Assembly: GCF_012999535.1 (NCBI RefSeq) | Contig: NZ_JABBWV010000017.1 | Coordinates: 1-64,000 of the forward strand | Reading direction: 5' to 3' | From: Microbispora sp. H11081 | Lineage (GTDB): Bacteria > Actinomycetota > Actinomycetes > Streptosporangiales > Streptosporangiaceae | DNA: 64,000 nucleotides | In this document: piece after piece, positions 1-8,691 of the stretch | How positions within the stretch are numbered: position 1 is the stretch's first letter | Layout of the letters: the number at the start of each line of letters is the position of its first letter | Made by a program: the position numbers and the translations under genes | Notes under the pieces: model-generated | Seen by the model: only the letters and a program-made list of their open reading frames with translations | Told to the model about the DNA's origin: nothing | Database searches by the model: none

Positions 1-646
1 GCTTGGTGCCGTCGATGCCGATCCCCAGCGCCACGATGCAGGTGTGCTCGCCGAAGTGCACCCCGTCCAGCATGAGCGCGGCCAGATCCAGCCCGGACAG
101 GTCGGCCGACATCAACTCCGCCAGGGCACGCTCGGTGGCGGCGACGAACCGTCGGGAGATCGCCGACTTGGACGTGCCGGTGGAGGAGCGCTCGACGGCG
201 CCGCCGACCGGTTCAAGCCCGAGCCGGTAGCGGCGGGTCGATAGCTTGCCGAGCATCTTGCCGAGCGCCATCTCATTGAGGATCTCGGTGGAGGAGAACA
301 GTTCATAGGCCGGGATGGCGACCTCGCCTGCGCCGTCTGCGCTGCGTACCCGGGGGCGGCGGATCGGCAGCCTGCGGCCGCCCAGCACCACCGGCCCGGC
401 GTCGCTGCCATGCCGGACCGCGATGCGGTCGGGGTTGTGCTTGCCCCGGGGACCGCACAGCGCGGTGACGTCTTCCTCCAGCATCGCGAACATCACGGCC
501 AGGCCGGACTGCACGGCCAGCGCGAGCAGGCCGTCCTTCATCGAGGCGGCGATCTGCTCCATGGCCACGCTCACGGTATGCGGAACGGCCACGTCTTCGG
601 CGGCTTGCTGGGCGCGTCGGCGGTTGTTCTGGTAGGTCTTGCTCAC
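1..646 (-). CDS. IS256-family (mutator-type) transposase, 3' part outside window
   Basis: This is a DDE transposase of an insertion sequence. About 215 residues are present, read from a GTG at 646 and running off the window start. The start lies behind the purine-rich AGGAGACGGGGACC. The N-terminal part has the IS256-type helical region, followed by the core segment LMLDGVHFGEHT, whose Asp fits the first acidic residue of the DDE triad, and then IVALGIGIDGTK at the edge. The remaining catalytic Asp and Glu are outside the window. A hairpin and an inverted repeat lie directly upstream (647-722), and a decayed helicase gene flanks the element, so it probably inserted there. The family call rests on sequence resemblance only. 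Whether the element is intact cannot be judged. Confidence 0.8.
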   Translation of the reverse strand, partial: MSKTYQNNRRRAQQAAEDVAVPHTVSVAMEQIAASMKDGLLALAVQSGLAVMFAMLEEDVTALCGPRGKHNPDRIAVRHGSDAGPVVLGGRRLPIRRPRVRSADGAGEVAIPAYELFSSTEILNEMALGKMLGKLSTRRYRLGLEPVGGAVERSSTGTSKSAISRRFVAATERALAELMSADLSGLDLAALMLDGVHFGEHTCIVALGIGIDGTK

Positions 647-722
647 GGTCCCCGTCTCCTTACTCGGAGTGATTTGGCGATTGCTCGAGACCTACCACCA
701 GGTAGGGCCCGAGGCGGGGACC
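647..722 (-). promoter_or_regulatory. Inverted repeat covering the transposase RBS, enclosing a hairpin
   Basis: GGTCCCCGTCTC (647-658) and GAGGCGGGGACC (711-722) form a 12-bp inverted repeat with one mismatch. Between them CCTACC-ACCA-GGTAGG (691-706) is a perfect small hairpin. On the transcript that encodes the transposase, one arm is the ribosome-binding region itself. Transcripts entering from outside the element would therefore hide the start, while a transcript starting inside could lack the distal arm. That role is inference from known read-through protection in other insertion sequences. Confidence 0.5.
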
Positions 723-1277
723 GCCACTTCAAGTTCTACGAGCTACGGGATAACCTCCGAATCCCCGACGACATGAACGGCGACCTCGACACGCTTGCCG
801 GATACCGCGCGGAGGTGCACGGAGAGGAACCACGACTGTCCGGCTATCCGACGGCAGCAGGCCGAGCTGGACGGGCTCGTGACGACCATACGACGGTGGC
901 TGGACCAAGGGGTGTTGCACGGACAGATCGGCGTGGCCGCCCGGTCGAACATGCTCGCCGACCAAGCCATAGCGAAGCTCAAGGCCACCGGCATCCCCGC
1001 CGCCACCCTCGCCAAGAAGCACACCGAGAAGGAGGTGGGCGTGGGCACCATGCATCGGATGAAGGGCATGGAGTTCCGGTGCGTGGCGGTCATCGGCGTT
1101 AGCGAGCACGGCGTTCCGCCCGCCTCCGCCATCACGCCTGCGGAGGAGGACATCCTCGCCCACGAGCAGGACCTTCAGCGCGAACGTTGCCTGCTCTTCG
1201 TGGCCTGCACACGTGCACGAGAGGAGCTGGTCGTCTCCTGGCACGGCAAGCCCAGCTCGTTCCTGCCCTCCTGGTGA
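720..1277 (+). pseudogene. UvrD/Rep-like SF1 helicase, C-terminal remnant with frameshift
   Basis: Two reading frames together give the C-terminal part of an SF1A helicase. The first frame carries DLDTLAGYRAEVHGEEP up to about 852. The match then continues in another frame from about 857 (QQAELDGLVTTIRRWLDQGV) to the stop at 1275-1277. The second part contains the HRMKGMEFRCVAV stretch, which resembles motif V, and LLFVACTRAREELVVS, which fits motif VI. Walker A and the N-terminal half are absent; upstream is the transposase. I read this as a helicase gene broken by the insertion sequence and then frameshifted. The same frame stays nearly open after the stop, to about 1410 with one internal TAG at 1374, but that stretch is unrecognised. 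Confidence 0.65.
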
Positions 1278-1418
1278 GCAATCGGCCCGGCGGAATTGAC
1301 CTCCCAGCGGCCGGACGTGGCAGAGGCGTGGATTTCCTACCGGACGGAGGACGGAATTGTCCGCCACTACTAGGTGGACGGCCGGGAGGTCGCGCCGGAG
1401 GACGACTGACGACCGGCG

Positions 1419-3011
1419 TTAGCGGGGGACGATCGGCAGGGTGATGTAGGAGTCGGGGAAGATCTTCTGGTGCTGGACGACCAGGTCGGCGTCGGTCGCG
1501 TCCGCTCGGCCGGTGCCCGTGTTGCGGTCGAAGCGGGGGAAGTTGGAGCTGGAGATCTCCACCCTGATCCGGTGGCCGGTCTTGAACACCTGGCTGGTGG
1601 CGACCAGGTCGATGGTGAAGATTCCTGACGGCTCGGCGACGCGGACGATGCCGTCGATGACGCTCATCGCCCGGCCGTCCGGGTACACGTCCACCAGCTT
1701 GGCCGTCCAGTCGGTCGAGGCGGCCGAGGTCTCCGCACGCAGGGTCACCGACACCGGGCCGGTGACCTCGACGTCGGAGGCGAGCACCTCGGTCGAGTAG
1801 CAGAGCACGTCGGGCCGCCGTTCCACGTCGCGCTGGTCCTGCGGGCCGACATTTGTGACGTCGGGCAGCAGGGTCGGCCCGCCGGTCGTGGGCACCGGGT
1901 CGCGCGGGTCGAAGGTGAAGGTCGCCGGCTCGTGAGTGGTGGGCGGTTCGGGGGAGAGCAGGCCGCCGGTGTGCAGGAAATACGGGGTGTCGACCGCGCG
2001 CTCCAGTGGCCAGGCCGCCTCGTCCCGCCAGACGTCGTCCCCCATCACGAAGATCTTCACGGCGGGGCCGGTGTCCTCGCCCTTCAGGAACGCCAACTCT
2101 CGCTGCTCCTGCTGGATCGCCTGCGCGGAGGCGGCGCTCCCGAAGAAGAGCCGCCCGGTGCCCGCGGCGCCGGGGGTGAGGTGGGACCACGGTCCGATCA
2201 CCAGAGGGCCGCCCAGGCGGCGGTGGTTCTCCAGGGTCCCGCCGAGGAACAGGTCGAACCAGCCCGCCACGTGCATGACCGGCACCTCGACGCGGTCGTG
2301 ACGCAGGGTCTCGGCCAGGCCCTCCCAGTAGGCGTCGCGCTCCACGTGCGAGGTCCATTCGCGCCACCAGGGGATGCCGGGGATGTCCCCCACCGGCAGG
2401 GTGCGCGCCGCGGCGTCCTGGTCGTGCAGGACGGGAAGGACCGCGGCGAGCCCCGCGTCGACGTCCTCGCCCGCCTCGGCGGCGTGCGTCAGGCCGAGCA
2501 TCGTCTGGAACGCGCCCCAGTTGAGTGCCGAGCCCAGCGCGAAGGCCCCGCCGTGATACTTGAGCCCGTCGTAGAAGTCGTGCGGCGTCATCGAGGCGAC
2601 CACGGCTCTCAGCCCGGGTGGGCGGGTCGCCGCCGCCTGCAGCGCGCATCCGGCGAGGTAGGACATGCCGGTCATCACGACCTCGCCGTCCGACCACGGC
2701 CGCGAGGTGATCCAGGCGATCGTGTCGTGCCCGTCGGCGCCCTCGTCCGCCCACGGGCGGAACTCGCCGTCGCTGCTCCCGCGTCCCCTGCAGTGCTGCA
2801 GCACCACCGCGAACCCGGCCCGCAGCGCGGGGGTCACCGGCGCCGTGCGGAACGAGTCCTCGCCGTACGGCGTGCGCATGAGCAGCGTGGGAAACCGGCC
2901 GTCGCCGGCGGGCCGGTGGACGGTGCCGCGCAGGACGGTGCCGTCCCGCATCGGCATCGGGACGTCGTGCTCGACGGCGACGGGGAGCGGGGAGCGGTCG
3001 AGCTTCGGCAT
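1419..3011 (-). CDS. CocE/NonD-family alpha/beta hydrolase (X-Pro dipeptidyl-peptidase type)
   Basis: This is a 530-residue serine hydrolase with no signal peptide. The nucleophile is Ser117 in GMSYLAG, the usual GxSYxG elbow of this family. GWFD supplies the likely acid and GPWSH the likely His. The last 200 or so residues look like the beta-sandwich domain typical of CocE and X-Pro dipeptidyl-peptidases. Family members cleave acyl esters (cocaine esterase), glutaryl amides or dipeptides; the substrate here cannot be read. It is the last gene of a three-gene operon with a DUF3237 protein and a flavin monooxygenase, so an ester or amide made or opened by that pathway is a reasonable guess. 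Confidence 0.85.
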   Translation of the reverse strand: MPKLDRSPLPVAVEHDVPMPMRDGTVLRGTVHRPAGDGRFPTLLMRTPYGEDSFRTAPVTPALRAGFAVVLQHCRGRGSSDGEFRPWADEGADGHDTIAWITSRPWSDGEVVMTGMSYLAGCALQAAATRPPGLRAVVASMTPHDFYDGLKYHGGAFALGSALNWGAFQTMLGLTHAAEAGEDVDAGLAAVLPVLHDQDAAARTLPVGDIPGIPWWREWTSHVERDAYWEGLAETLRHDRVEVPVMHVAGWFDLFLGGTLENHRRLGGPLVIGPWSHLTPGAAGTGRLFFGSAASAQAIQQEQRELAFLKGEDTGPAVKIFVMGDDVWRDEAAWPLERAVDTPYFLHTGGLLSPEPPTTHEPATFTFDPRDPVPTTGGPTLLPDVTNVGPQDQRDVERRPDVLCYSTEVLASDVEVTGPVSVTLRAETSAASTDWTAKLVDVYPDGRAMSVIDGIVRVAEPSGIFTIDLVATSQVFKTGHRIRVEISSSNFPRFDRNTGTGRADATDADLVVQHQKIFPDSYITLPIVPR

Positions 3012-3020
3012 GAGCGCTCC

Positions 3021-3470
3021 TCAGGTCAGGGCGTACGCGTCGTAGCGCACGGCGGTGGCGGCGCGGGCGGCCGAGGCCACGGCGAGCGTGCGGTTGAGCC
3101 ACAGATACCGGGCGTCGCCGGTCTCGAAGCGGCAGAACAGCCGGAAGTAGTACTCCGACGGGTCGACGTCCTCGCCTCGCGCGAGGCGGCCGAGCACCTC
3201 GGGGGCGCCGTGCCGCACCCCGCTGGTGGTGATGTAGACGTACGCCCCGTCGTGGGTGCGCAGCGTGTAGCGGGTGTCGATGCTGATCATGCCGTCGGCG
3301 TGCACGACCTGCCAGTCGGCGCCGCCCGGCAGCACGGACCCCGACAGGCGGGGTCCTTCGAACGTGCCGCCTGCGATGTTGACCACACGGCGGTGCCCCC
3401 ACTGCGAGTCGCCGAGGTCGAGCACGGGGTCGAGCTCCACGTGGAACGTGGCGAGCGGCTCCAGGTTCAC
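3021..3470 (-). CDS. DUF3237-family protein
   Basis: This is a small beta-rich protein of 149 residues of the DUF3237 family, recognised from the pattern NIAGGTFEGPRLSG, then GADWQ, DTRYTLRTHDGAYVYI and the C-terminal WLNRTLAVAS. Its biochemical role is not established. I chose the GTG at 3470 because it overlaps the stop of the upstream monooxygenase as GTGA, a standard coupled junction. A start 39 bases further upstream is open but would lie inside that gene. DUF3237 genes commonly sit beside monooxygenases and decarboxylases of aromatic or polyketide-like catabolism, and the position here agrees with this. Confidence 0.8.
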   Translation of the reverse strand: MNLEPLATFHVELDPVLDLGDSQWGHRRVVNIAGGTFEGPRLSGSVLPGGADWQVVHADGMISIDTRYTLRTHDGAYVYITTSGVRHGAPEVLGRLARGEDVDPSEYYFRLFCRFETGDARYLWLNRTLAVASAARAATAVRYDAYALT

Positions 3471-4660
3471 GACGCGGCGCTCCGATCGGTGCTCCGATCG
3501 ACGCTCCACGAGGGTTGTTCGCTGAGCGACGCGGGGTCGAACCCGGCCGTCCGCTTGTAGGACGCGGCGATCTCCGCCCGCTCCGCGTACGGGATGACCT
3601 GTTCGATGTCGTCGAACCCGCCGGGTGCGCGCTCGTGGGCGAGCTTCATGACGACCTCCGGGCCCATCTCGCGGTTGGACAGCTGCAGCGCCGTGGTCAC
3701 CGGGCGGCGCAGGTCCTCGTACGCCGCGAGGTCGCCGCGCGCGAGGGAGTACGCCAGCACCCGGGCGTCGATGATCGCCTGGGATGCGCCGTTGGACCCG
3801 ATGGGATACATGGCGTGCGCCGCGTCGCCGAGCAGCGTGACGCCGCCGAAGGTCCAGCGGGGGAGCGGGTCGCGGTCCACCATGGGGTACTCGTAGGCGG
3901 TCTCGGCTCCGGCGATGACGCCCGGCACGTCGAGCCAGTCGAAGCGCCAGCCGGCGAAGTGCCTGCCGATCTCGGCGAGGTCGGCGGGGCGGTTCCAGTT
4001 CCCCCGGTCGGGGGCCTCACCGTCCAGCGGGCGCTCCGCGATCCAGTTGATCAGCGTGCGGTCGCCCGCCTCGATCGGGTAGGCGACGAACTTCTGCGTG
4101 CCGTCCCCGGCCATGATCATGGATCGGCCGGTCAGGAACGGCTCGCCGTAGGTGACGCCGCGCCACAGGACCAGGCCGTTCCACGGCGGCGGGCCCTCGC
4201 CGGGGTAGAGATGGGCGCGGACGGCCGAGTGGATCCCGTCCGCGCCGATCAGCAGGTCCTCGTCGCCGGGGCCGGTGATCCGGCTGCCGGTCCTTACGGC
4301 GTCCGGGCCGAGCCGCTCGGTCACCGCCTCCAGCAGGAGCAGCTGCAGCCTCCCGCGGTGGACGGAGTACTGCGGCCAGGCGTAGCCCGCGGCGAGGCCC
4401 CGGGGCTCGGACCAGATGGGCGTGCCGTACCGGTTGAAGTAGGCGAGTTCGGCCGTGGCCACGCCGATCCCGGCCAGCCGGTCGGCTAGGCCCAGCTCGG
4501 TCAGCTCCCGCACGGCGTGGGGGAGAAGGTTGATCCCGACGCCCAGCGGCCGGATCTCGGGTGCGGCCTCGTGCACGGTCACGTCCTCGAACCCGGCCGC
4601 GTGCAGGCTCAGCGCGGCGGTCAGCCCGCCGATGCCCGCTCCGGCGATGACGATGTGCAC
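3467..4660 (-). CDS. FAD-dependent aromatic-ring monooxygenase (salicylate hydroxylase-like)
   Basis: This 397-residue class A flavoprotein monooxygenase would hydroxylate an aromatic or enol substrate with NAD(P)H and O2. The start at GTG 4660 follows GGAGG. The dinucleotide fold GAGIGG lies at the N-terminus, the DG motif is in LIGADGIHSAVR and the GD motif is in LLGDAAHAMYPIGSNG. Compared with the family, the stretch between RITG and DLLIGADG seems about 20 residues short, so a beta hairpin before the DG motif may be missing. It is the first gene of the operon and is transcribed divergently from a MarR regulator across a palindrome. Salicylate- or hydroxybenzoate-type substrates are likely but not proven. 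Confidence 0.85.
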   Translation of the reverse strand: MHIVIAGAGIGGLTAALSLHAAGFEDVTVHEAAPEIRPLGVGINLLPHAVRELTELGLADRLAGIGVATAELAYFNRYGTPIWSEPRGLAAGYAWPQYSVHRGRLQLLLLEAVTERLGPDAVRTGSRITGPGDEDLLIGADGIHSAVRAHLYPGEGPPPWNGLVLWRGVTYGEPFLTGRSMIMAGDGTQKFVAYPIEAGDRTLINWIAERPLDGEAPDRGNWNRPADLAEIGRHFAGWRFDWLDVPGVIAGAETAYEYPMVDRDPLPRWTFGGVTLLGDAAHAMYPIGSNGASQAIIDARVLAYSLARGDLAAYEDLRRPVTTALQLSNREMGPEVVMKLAHERAPGGFDDIEQVIPYAERAEIAASYKRTAGFDPASLSEQPSWSVDRSTDRSAAS

Positions 4661-4683
4661 GTGCGCCTCCGGGCGACGAGAAC

Positions 4684-4701
4684 TTGTTACAGCCGTAACA
4701 A
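4684..4701. promoter_or_regulatory. Palindromic operator between monooxygenase operon and MarR gene
   Basis: TTGTTAC-AGCC-GTAACAA is a perfect 7-bp inverted repeat in the 79-bp divergent interval, next to AATATT. Size and symmetry fit a MarR dimer. The adjacent MarR gene is the obvious binder, which would give autoregulation and control of the catabolic operon. Confidence 0.65.
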
Positions 4702-4739
4702 TATTCACGGCCTCCGAACGGCTGCGCAAGACTTGACGG

Positions 4740-5303
4740 GTGAGCAGTGAGCGCGACAACCGGCCCGGCCTCGGCGTGAACCCTCCGCCGGACGCGCCGC
4801 CGGACCTGCCGCCGGACCTGCGGTACGCCGCGTACGCGCGGGAGCGCCTGGCGGCCATGTCGCCTCCGGCCGACGCCGAGGCGTTCACGCTGGCCTACCA
4901 CCTGCTCCAGCTCGCCTCCCTGCTGGTCACCGACCTGGAGACCCGGATCCACCGCCCGCGCGGCCTGACGCTGCCGGGGTTCCGGCTGCTGTTCAAGCTC
5001 TGGCTGCTCGGCCCCACCCAGCCCGTACGGCTCGCGGAGATCTCGGCGATGTCGCGCTCCGCTGTGACCAACGCCGTCAACACGCTGGAACGAGGCGGAC
5101 TGGCCGAACGCCGCCCGGTGCCGGAGGACGGCCGGGCGGTGGTGGTCGCGCTCACCGCCGAGGGCGAGGCGGCCGTGCGCGCGGCCTTCGCCGAGCAGAC
5201 CCGCAGGGAGCAGGAGTGGTTCGCCTGCCTCGGTCAGGCCGAGCGCGAACGGCTGACCGCCCTGTTGTCGCGCATCCTGCGGGACCGCCCGGCGGACCTG
5301 TGA
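4740..5303 (+). CDS. MarR-family transcriptional regulator
   Basis: This is a 187-residue winged-helix regulator. The recognition region is LAEISAMSRSAVTNAVNTLE, followed by the wing with ERRPVPEDGRAVVVALT. A Pro-rich N-terminal tail of about 30 residues precedes the MarR fold. The GTG at 4740 has a weak ribosome site, and an internal ATG at 4858 is possible. It is divergent from the monooxygenase operon with a perfect palindrome in the shared promoter, so it most likely represses that operon until a phenolic ligand binds. This is inference from family behaviour and layout. Confidence 0.85.
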   Translation: MSSERDNRPGLGVNPPPDAPPDLPPDLRYAAYARERLAAMSPPADAEAFTLAYHLLQLASLLVTDLETRIHRPRGLTLPGFRLLFKLWLLGPTQPVRLAEISAMSRSAVTNAVNTLERGGLAERRPVPEDGRAVVVALTAEGEAAVRAAFAEQTRREQEWFACLGQAERERLTALLSRILRDRPADL

Positions 5304-5307
5304 CCCG

Positions 5308-5733
5308 TCAGTCGCCGCTCCGCCGGCTCGCGGCGTCGGCGAGCAGCCCGAGCCCGACGCCCAGCATCCACACGTCCTTGCTGATGCCGATGCCGGCCTT
5401 GCTCGGCCAGATGCTGCCGGGCTTGCGCAGGGCGGGCGTACGCAGATAGAGCGCGACCAGGCTGCCGGAGAAGCCCGTGAGCGCGGCCCCGGCGACCGCG
5501 GCCGGCACGATCGGCGCGAGGAGCGCCACGCCCGTCGCGATCTCGGCCGCGGACAGCAGCTTGAGGAACCGGCGGGGCGGAACGGACTTCAGGATCGGGA
5601 AGGCGGCGGCGGCCGTGCCGTGGAGCCCGGCGGCCTGCTCCTCGCCGCCGTTCCACTTCTCCACGCCGGAGTGCAGGATGTACGCGCCCGTGGCGACCCG
5701 GCCCGGCATCTCTCGTGCCCGCATGAGCTTCAT
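5308..5733 (-). CDS. DoxX-family integral membrane protein
   Basis: This 141-residue membrane protein has several hydrophobic segments (VATGAYILHSGVEKW, AAEIATGVALLAPIVPAAVAG, LTGFSGSLVALYLRT, DVWMLGVGLGLLADA) in the arrangement of DoxX-like proteins. The family includes the small subunit of a thiosulfate:quinone oxidoreductase, but most actinobacterial members have no known role. The ATG at 5733 follows GGAG. It converges with the MarR gene four bases away and is not clearly part of the following operon. Confidence 0.75.
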   Translation of the reverse strand: MKLMRAREMPGRVATGAYILHSGVEKWNGGEEQAAGLHGTAAAAFPILKSVPPRRFLKLLSAAEIATGVALLAPIVPAAVAGAALTGFSGSLVALYLRTPALRKPGSIWPSKAGIGISKDVWMLGVGLGLLADAASRRSGD

Positions 5734-5799
5734 CGGCGGCTCCGTCCGTTGCGATCAATATCATCCGCTCTGCGACGATACCGGCCCGTCTGACGGCGG

Positions 5800-8655
5800 T
5801 CAGGCCCCGGGGTCGTCATCGTTCACGACCTGGTCGAGCAGCTCCAGCAGGTGGTGGTAGGTCTCGCCGGTGGCGCGGGTCATGCCGATCTCGCACGTGC
5901 GGTTGACCGACGCGTGCGCGGCGAAACCGCCCTCGGCCACGGAGGCGGCCTCGGCGCGGGTGGCGGAGGCGGTCAGCTCCGGGTGCAGCATGCCCCGGTC
6001 GCCGGCGAAGGCACAGCACTGCCAGCCATCGGGGACGACGACCTCCTTCGCGACCGCCCTGGCGATCTCGGCGATGGCGGCGTCGAGGCCGAGCCGGGTG
6101 GATGAGCAGGTCGGATGCAGGGCCAGCGAGGCCAGTCGGCGGCCCTCCGCCGGCTGCGGCAGGCGCGGCAGGACGTGCTCGGCCACGAAGGTCACCGCGT
6201 CGACCACCCGTACGGCGGGGGAGGCGGCGGTGCCCTCCCCGGCTGCCGCGGTGACGAGCCGTTCGAACCCCTCCGTGCAGGAGGCGGCGTCGCTGACCAC
6301 GGGAATCCGGCCGTCGCGGGTCACGTTGAGCAGCGTCTCCCGCACCCGGCGGCCCATCACCTCGTAGCCGTCGCCGAAGCCCTTGGAGGACCAGGGCGTG
6401 CCGCAGCACAGGTTCTCGACGCCCTCCGGCACGTGCAGCCGCAGACCGGCCCGGGCGGCGAGCCGCCGCACGGCGGCCATGACGCCGGCCCCTCCGTCGG
6501 CGGGGGCGAACAGGGTGTTCAGGCACGACGGCACATACACGGCGTCGGCGTCCCGAACCGGCGCGGCCCGCCGGGGCGTGCCACCGCGCGGCAGGTCGCG
6601 GGTCCACTGGGGGACGCTGTCGGGGCCGCCCACGGCGCGGGCCGCGCGGCTCGCGCCCTCCACGAGCCCGGCGGGGGCCGCGGCCGCCGCGTCCATCGCG
6701 AGATCCATGGCCCGGGTCACCGTGCCCCAGTGCCTGGCGGCGGCCTTCCAGCCCGCCCGCGCCGCGCGCCCGTGACGTTCGCCGCGCAGGCGCTTGGTGA
6801 GGTCGCCGGTGTTGATCAGCACGGGACAGGCCGTGGCGCACATGCCGTCCACGGCGCAGGTGTCGACGGAGTCGTAGGCGTACTCCTCCTCCAGCCGCCG
6901 CGCGAGCGCGTCGTCGCCCGCCGCGCGGGCCGCGGCGATCTCGCGGCGCAGCACGATCCGCTGGCGCGGGGTCGTGGTGAGGTCCCGGCTCGGGCACACC
7001 GGCTCGCAGTAGCCGCACTCCACGCACCGGTCGACCTCGGGTTCCACGGTGGCGACGATCTTGAGGTCGCGCAGGTGCGCCCGTGGGTCGCCGGTGAGCA
7101 CGACGCCGGGGTTGAGGGTGCCCGCGGGGTCGCACAGCCGCTTGACCTCCCACATCACCTCGAACAACTCGTCGCCGTACTGGCGTCGCACGAACGGCGC
7201 CATGACGCGTCCTGTGCCGTGCTCGGCCTTCAGGGTGCCGCCGCGGCCGAGCACGGCGGCGACCATCTCCTCGGTGAACCGCTCGTAGCGGTCGAGGTCC
7301 ACGTCGAAGCGCTCGTTGAGCATGAAGTGCAGGTTGCCGTCCTTGGCGTGCCCGAAGACCGCGCTGCGCTCGTAGCCGTGCCTGGCGAACAGCGTCGCGA
7401 GGTCGTCGCAGAGGTCGGCCAGGGCGGGCACCGGGACCGCCACGTCCTCCAGCAACGCCGTCGTGCCGCTCGGCCGGGCGCCGGCGACCGCCGCGTACAG
7501 GTTCTTGCGGATCCGCCACAGCGCCGCCCGCCCGGAGGCGTCCCCGCTGAGACGGGCGGGGGCGGCGAGGTTCAGGCGGGCGAAGACCCGCGCGGCCTCG
7601 GCCTCGCGCGCGGCGAGCGGCTCCGGGTCGGACTCCTGCCACTCCACCAGCAGCGCCGCGTGGTCGCGCACCTCCATCGTGCGCAGGACGTCGTCGGCGT
7701 ACGGGTCGGTGGCGGCGACCCGCAGCGACTCCGCGTCGAGCAGTTCGATGGCGGCCGGCCCCGCCGCGACGATCTCCGGCACCGCCGCCATCGCCTCCCG
7801 CATGGCGGGGAACACGACCAGGCCTGTCGTGGCGAGGCGGTGCGCGGGCACGGTCCGCAGCACGGCCTCCGCGACGAACGCGAGCGTCCCCTCGCTGCCC
7901 ACGACGAGGTGGGCGAGGATCTGGGCCGGTGAGTCGTGATCGAGGAAGCTGTTCAGGCCGTAGCCCATGGTGTTCTTGAGGGAGAACTGCGCCTCGATCC
8001 TGCGCACCGAGTCAGGGTTGCCGCGGACGCGGTCGCGCAGCCGCGCCAGGCCCTCGGCCAGGGCGGGTTCGAGTGCGCGCAGGCGCGCGTCGGCGTCGGG
8101 CGCGCCGGTGTCGACGACGGTCCCGCTGGGCAGCACGAGGACCAGCGACTCCAGCGTCCGGTAGGCGTTGGCGTGGGTGCCGCAGGTCATCCCGCTGGAG
8201 TTGTTGGCGACGACCCCGCCGATCGTGCACGCCGCCTCACTGGCCGGGTCGGGGCCCAGCTTGCGGCCGTACGCGGCGAGCCTGGCGTTGACCTGCCGCA
8301 GCACGGCGCCGGGCTGCACCCGGGCGCGGGCCCCGCCGTCGAGCACCTCGATGCCCCTGAAGTGCCTGCGGGTGTCGACGAGCAGGTGCTCGCTCACGCC
8401 CTGCCCGCTCAGGCTGGTGCCACCGGACCGGAAGGTCAGCGGCAGGCCGGTCCGCAGCAGCGCCGCCACCTGCGCGGCGCTTTCCGGCACGAGGACGGCC
8501 TGCGGGGTCAGCAGGTAGTGCGAGGCGTCGTGCGCCATGCCGAGCCGGTCGCTCGCCCGCGCACGGACGATCCCCGGGACGGCCGCCTCCACCGCCGCGA
8601 GGACGGCGGGGTCCGGCGGGGTCAGCCGGCGCGCTTCGGCATCGGTAAGGCTCAT
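5800..8655 (-). CDS. Fused FAD-linked oxidase / Fe-S protein (D-lactate or glycolate dehydrogenase type)
   Basis: This 951-residue fusion combines a GlcD-like FAD-binding oxidase (residues about 40-530), a ferredoxin-like module and a cysteine-rich CCG domain. The FAD half shows the PP-loop region FRSGGTSLSGQGVS and the strand GGVVANNSSGMTCGTH. The first cluster motif is CVECGYCEPVCP. The second reads CAVDGMCATACP, with Asp where a second Cys would normally be. CCG-type motifs follow (NLCCGTPW, WQCCAFAG). Such enzymes oxidise 2-hydroxy acids such as D-lactate, D-2-hydroxyglutarate or glycolate and pass electrons to the quinone pool. It is the last gene of an operon with a zinc dehydrogenase and an SMP-30 lactonase, so a hydroxy acid released from a sugar acid is a plausible substrate. 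Confidence 0.85.
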   Translation of the reverse strand: MSLTDAEARRLTPPDPAVLAAVEAAVPGIVRARASDRLGMAHDASHYLLTPQAVLVPESAAQVAALLRTGLPLTFRSGGTSLSGQGVSEHLLVDTRRHFRGIEVLDGGARARVQPGAVLRQVNARLAAYGRKLGPDPASEAACTIGGVVANNSSGMTCGTHANAYRTLESLVLVLPSGTVVDTGAPDADARLRALEPALAEGLARLRDRVRGNPDSVRRIEAQFSLKNTMGYGLNSFLDHDSPAQILAHLVVGSEGTLAFVAEAVLRTVPAHRLATTGLVVFPAMREAMAAVPEIVAAGPAAIELLDAESLRVAATDPYADDVLRTMEVRDHAALLVEWQESDPEPLAAREAEAARVFARLNLAAPARLSGDASGRAALWRIRKNLYAAVAGARPSGTTALLEDVAVPVPALADLCDDLATLFARHGYERSAVFGHAKDGNLHFMLNERFDVDLDRYERFTEEMVAAVLGRGGTLKAEHGTGRVMAPFVRRQYGDELFEVMWEVKRLCDPAGTLNPGVVLTGDPRAHLRDLKIVATVEPEVDRCVECGYCEPVCPSRDLTTTPRQRIVLRREIAAARAAGDDALARRLEEEYAYDSVDTCAVDGMCATACPVLINTGDLTKRLRGERHGRAARAGWKAAARHWGTVTRAMDLAMDAAAAAPAGLVEGASRAARAVGGPDSVPQWTRDLPRGGTPRRAAPVRDADAVYVPSCLNTLFAPADGGAGVMAAVRRLAARAGLRLHVPEGVENLCCGTPWSSKGFGDGYEVMGRRVRETLLNVTRDGRIPVVSDAASCTEGFERLVTAAAGEGTAASPAVRVVDAVTFVAEHVLPRLPQPAEGRRLASLALHPTCSSTRLGLDAAIAEIARAVAKEVVVPDGWQCCAFAGDRGMLHPELTASATRAEAASVAEGGFAAHASVNRTCEIGMTRATGETYHHLLELLDQVVNDDDPGA

Positions 8656-8691
8656 GATCTCAACGCTTCCGTCCGAGGCGCGGACGCGCCT

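Noticed and set aside
1132..3560. Long frames on both strands over the CocE-type hydrolase
   Set aside because: Arg/Pro/Gly-rich translations without domains; the hydrolase frame has a catalytic motif and a coupled operon context.
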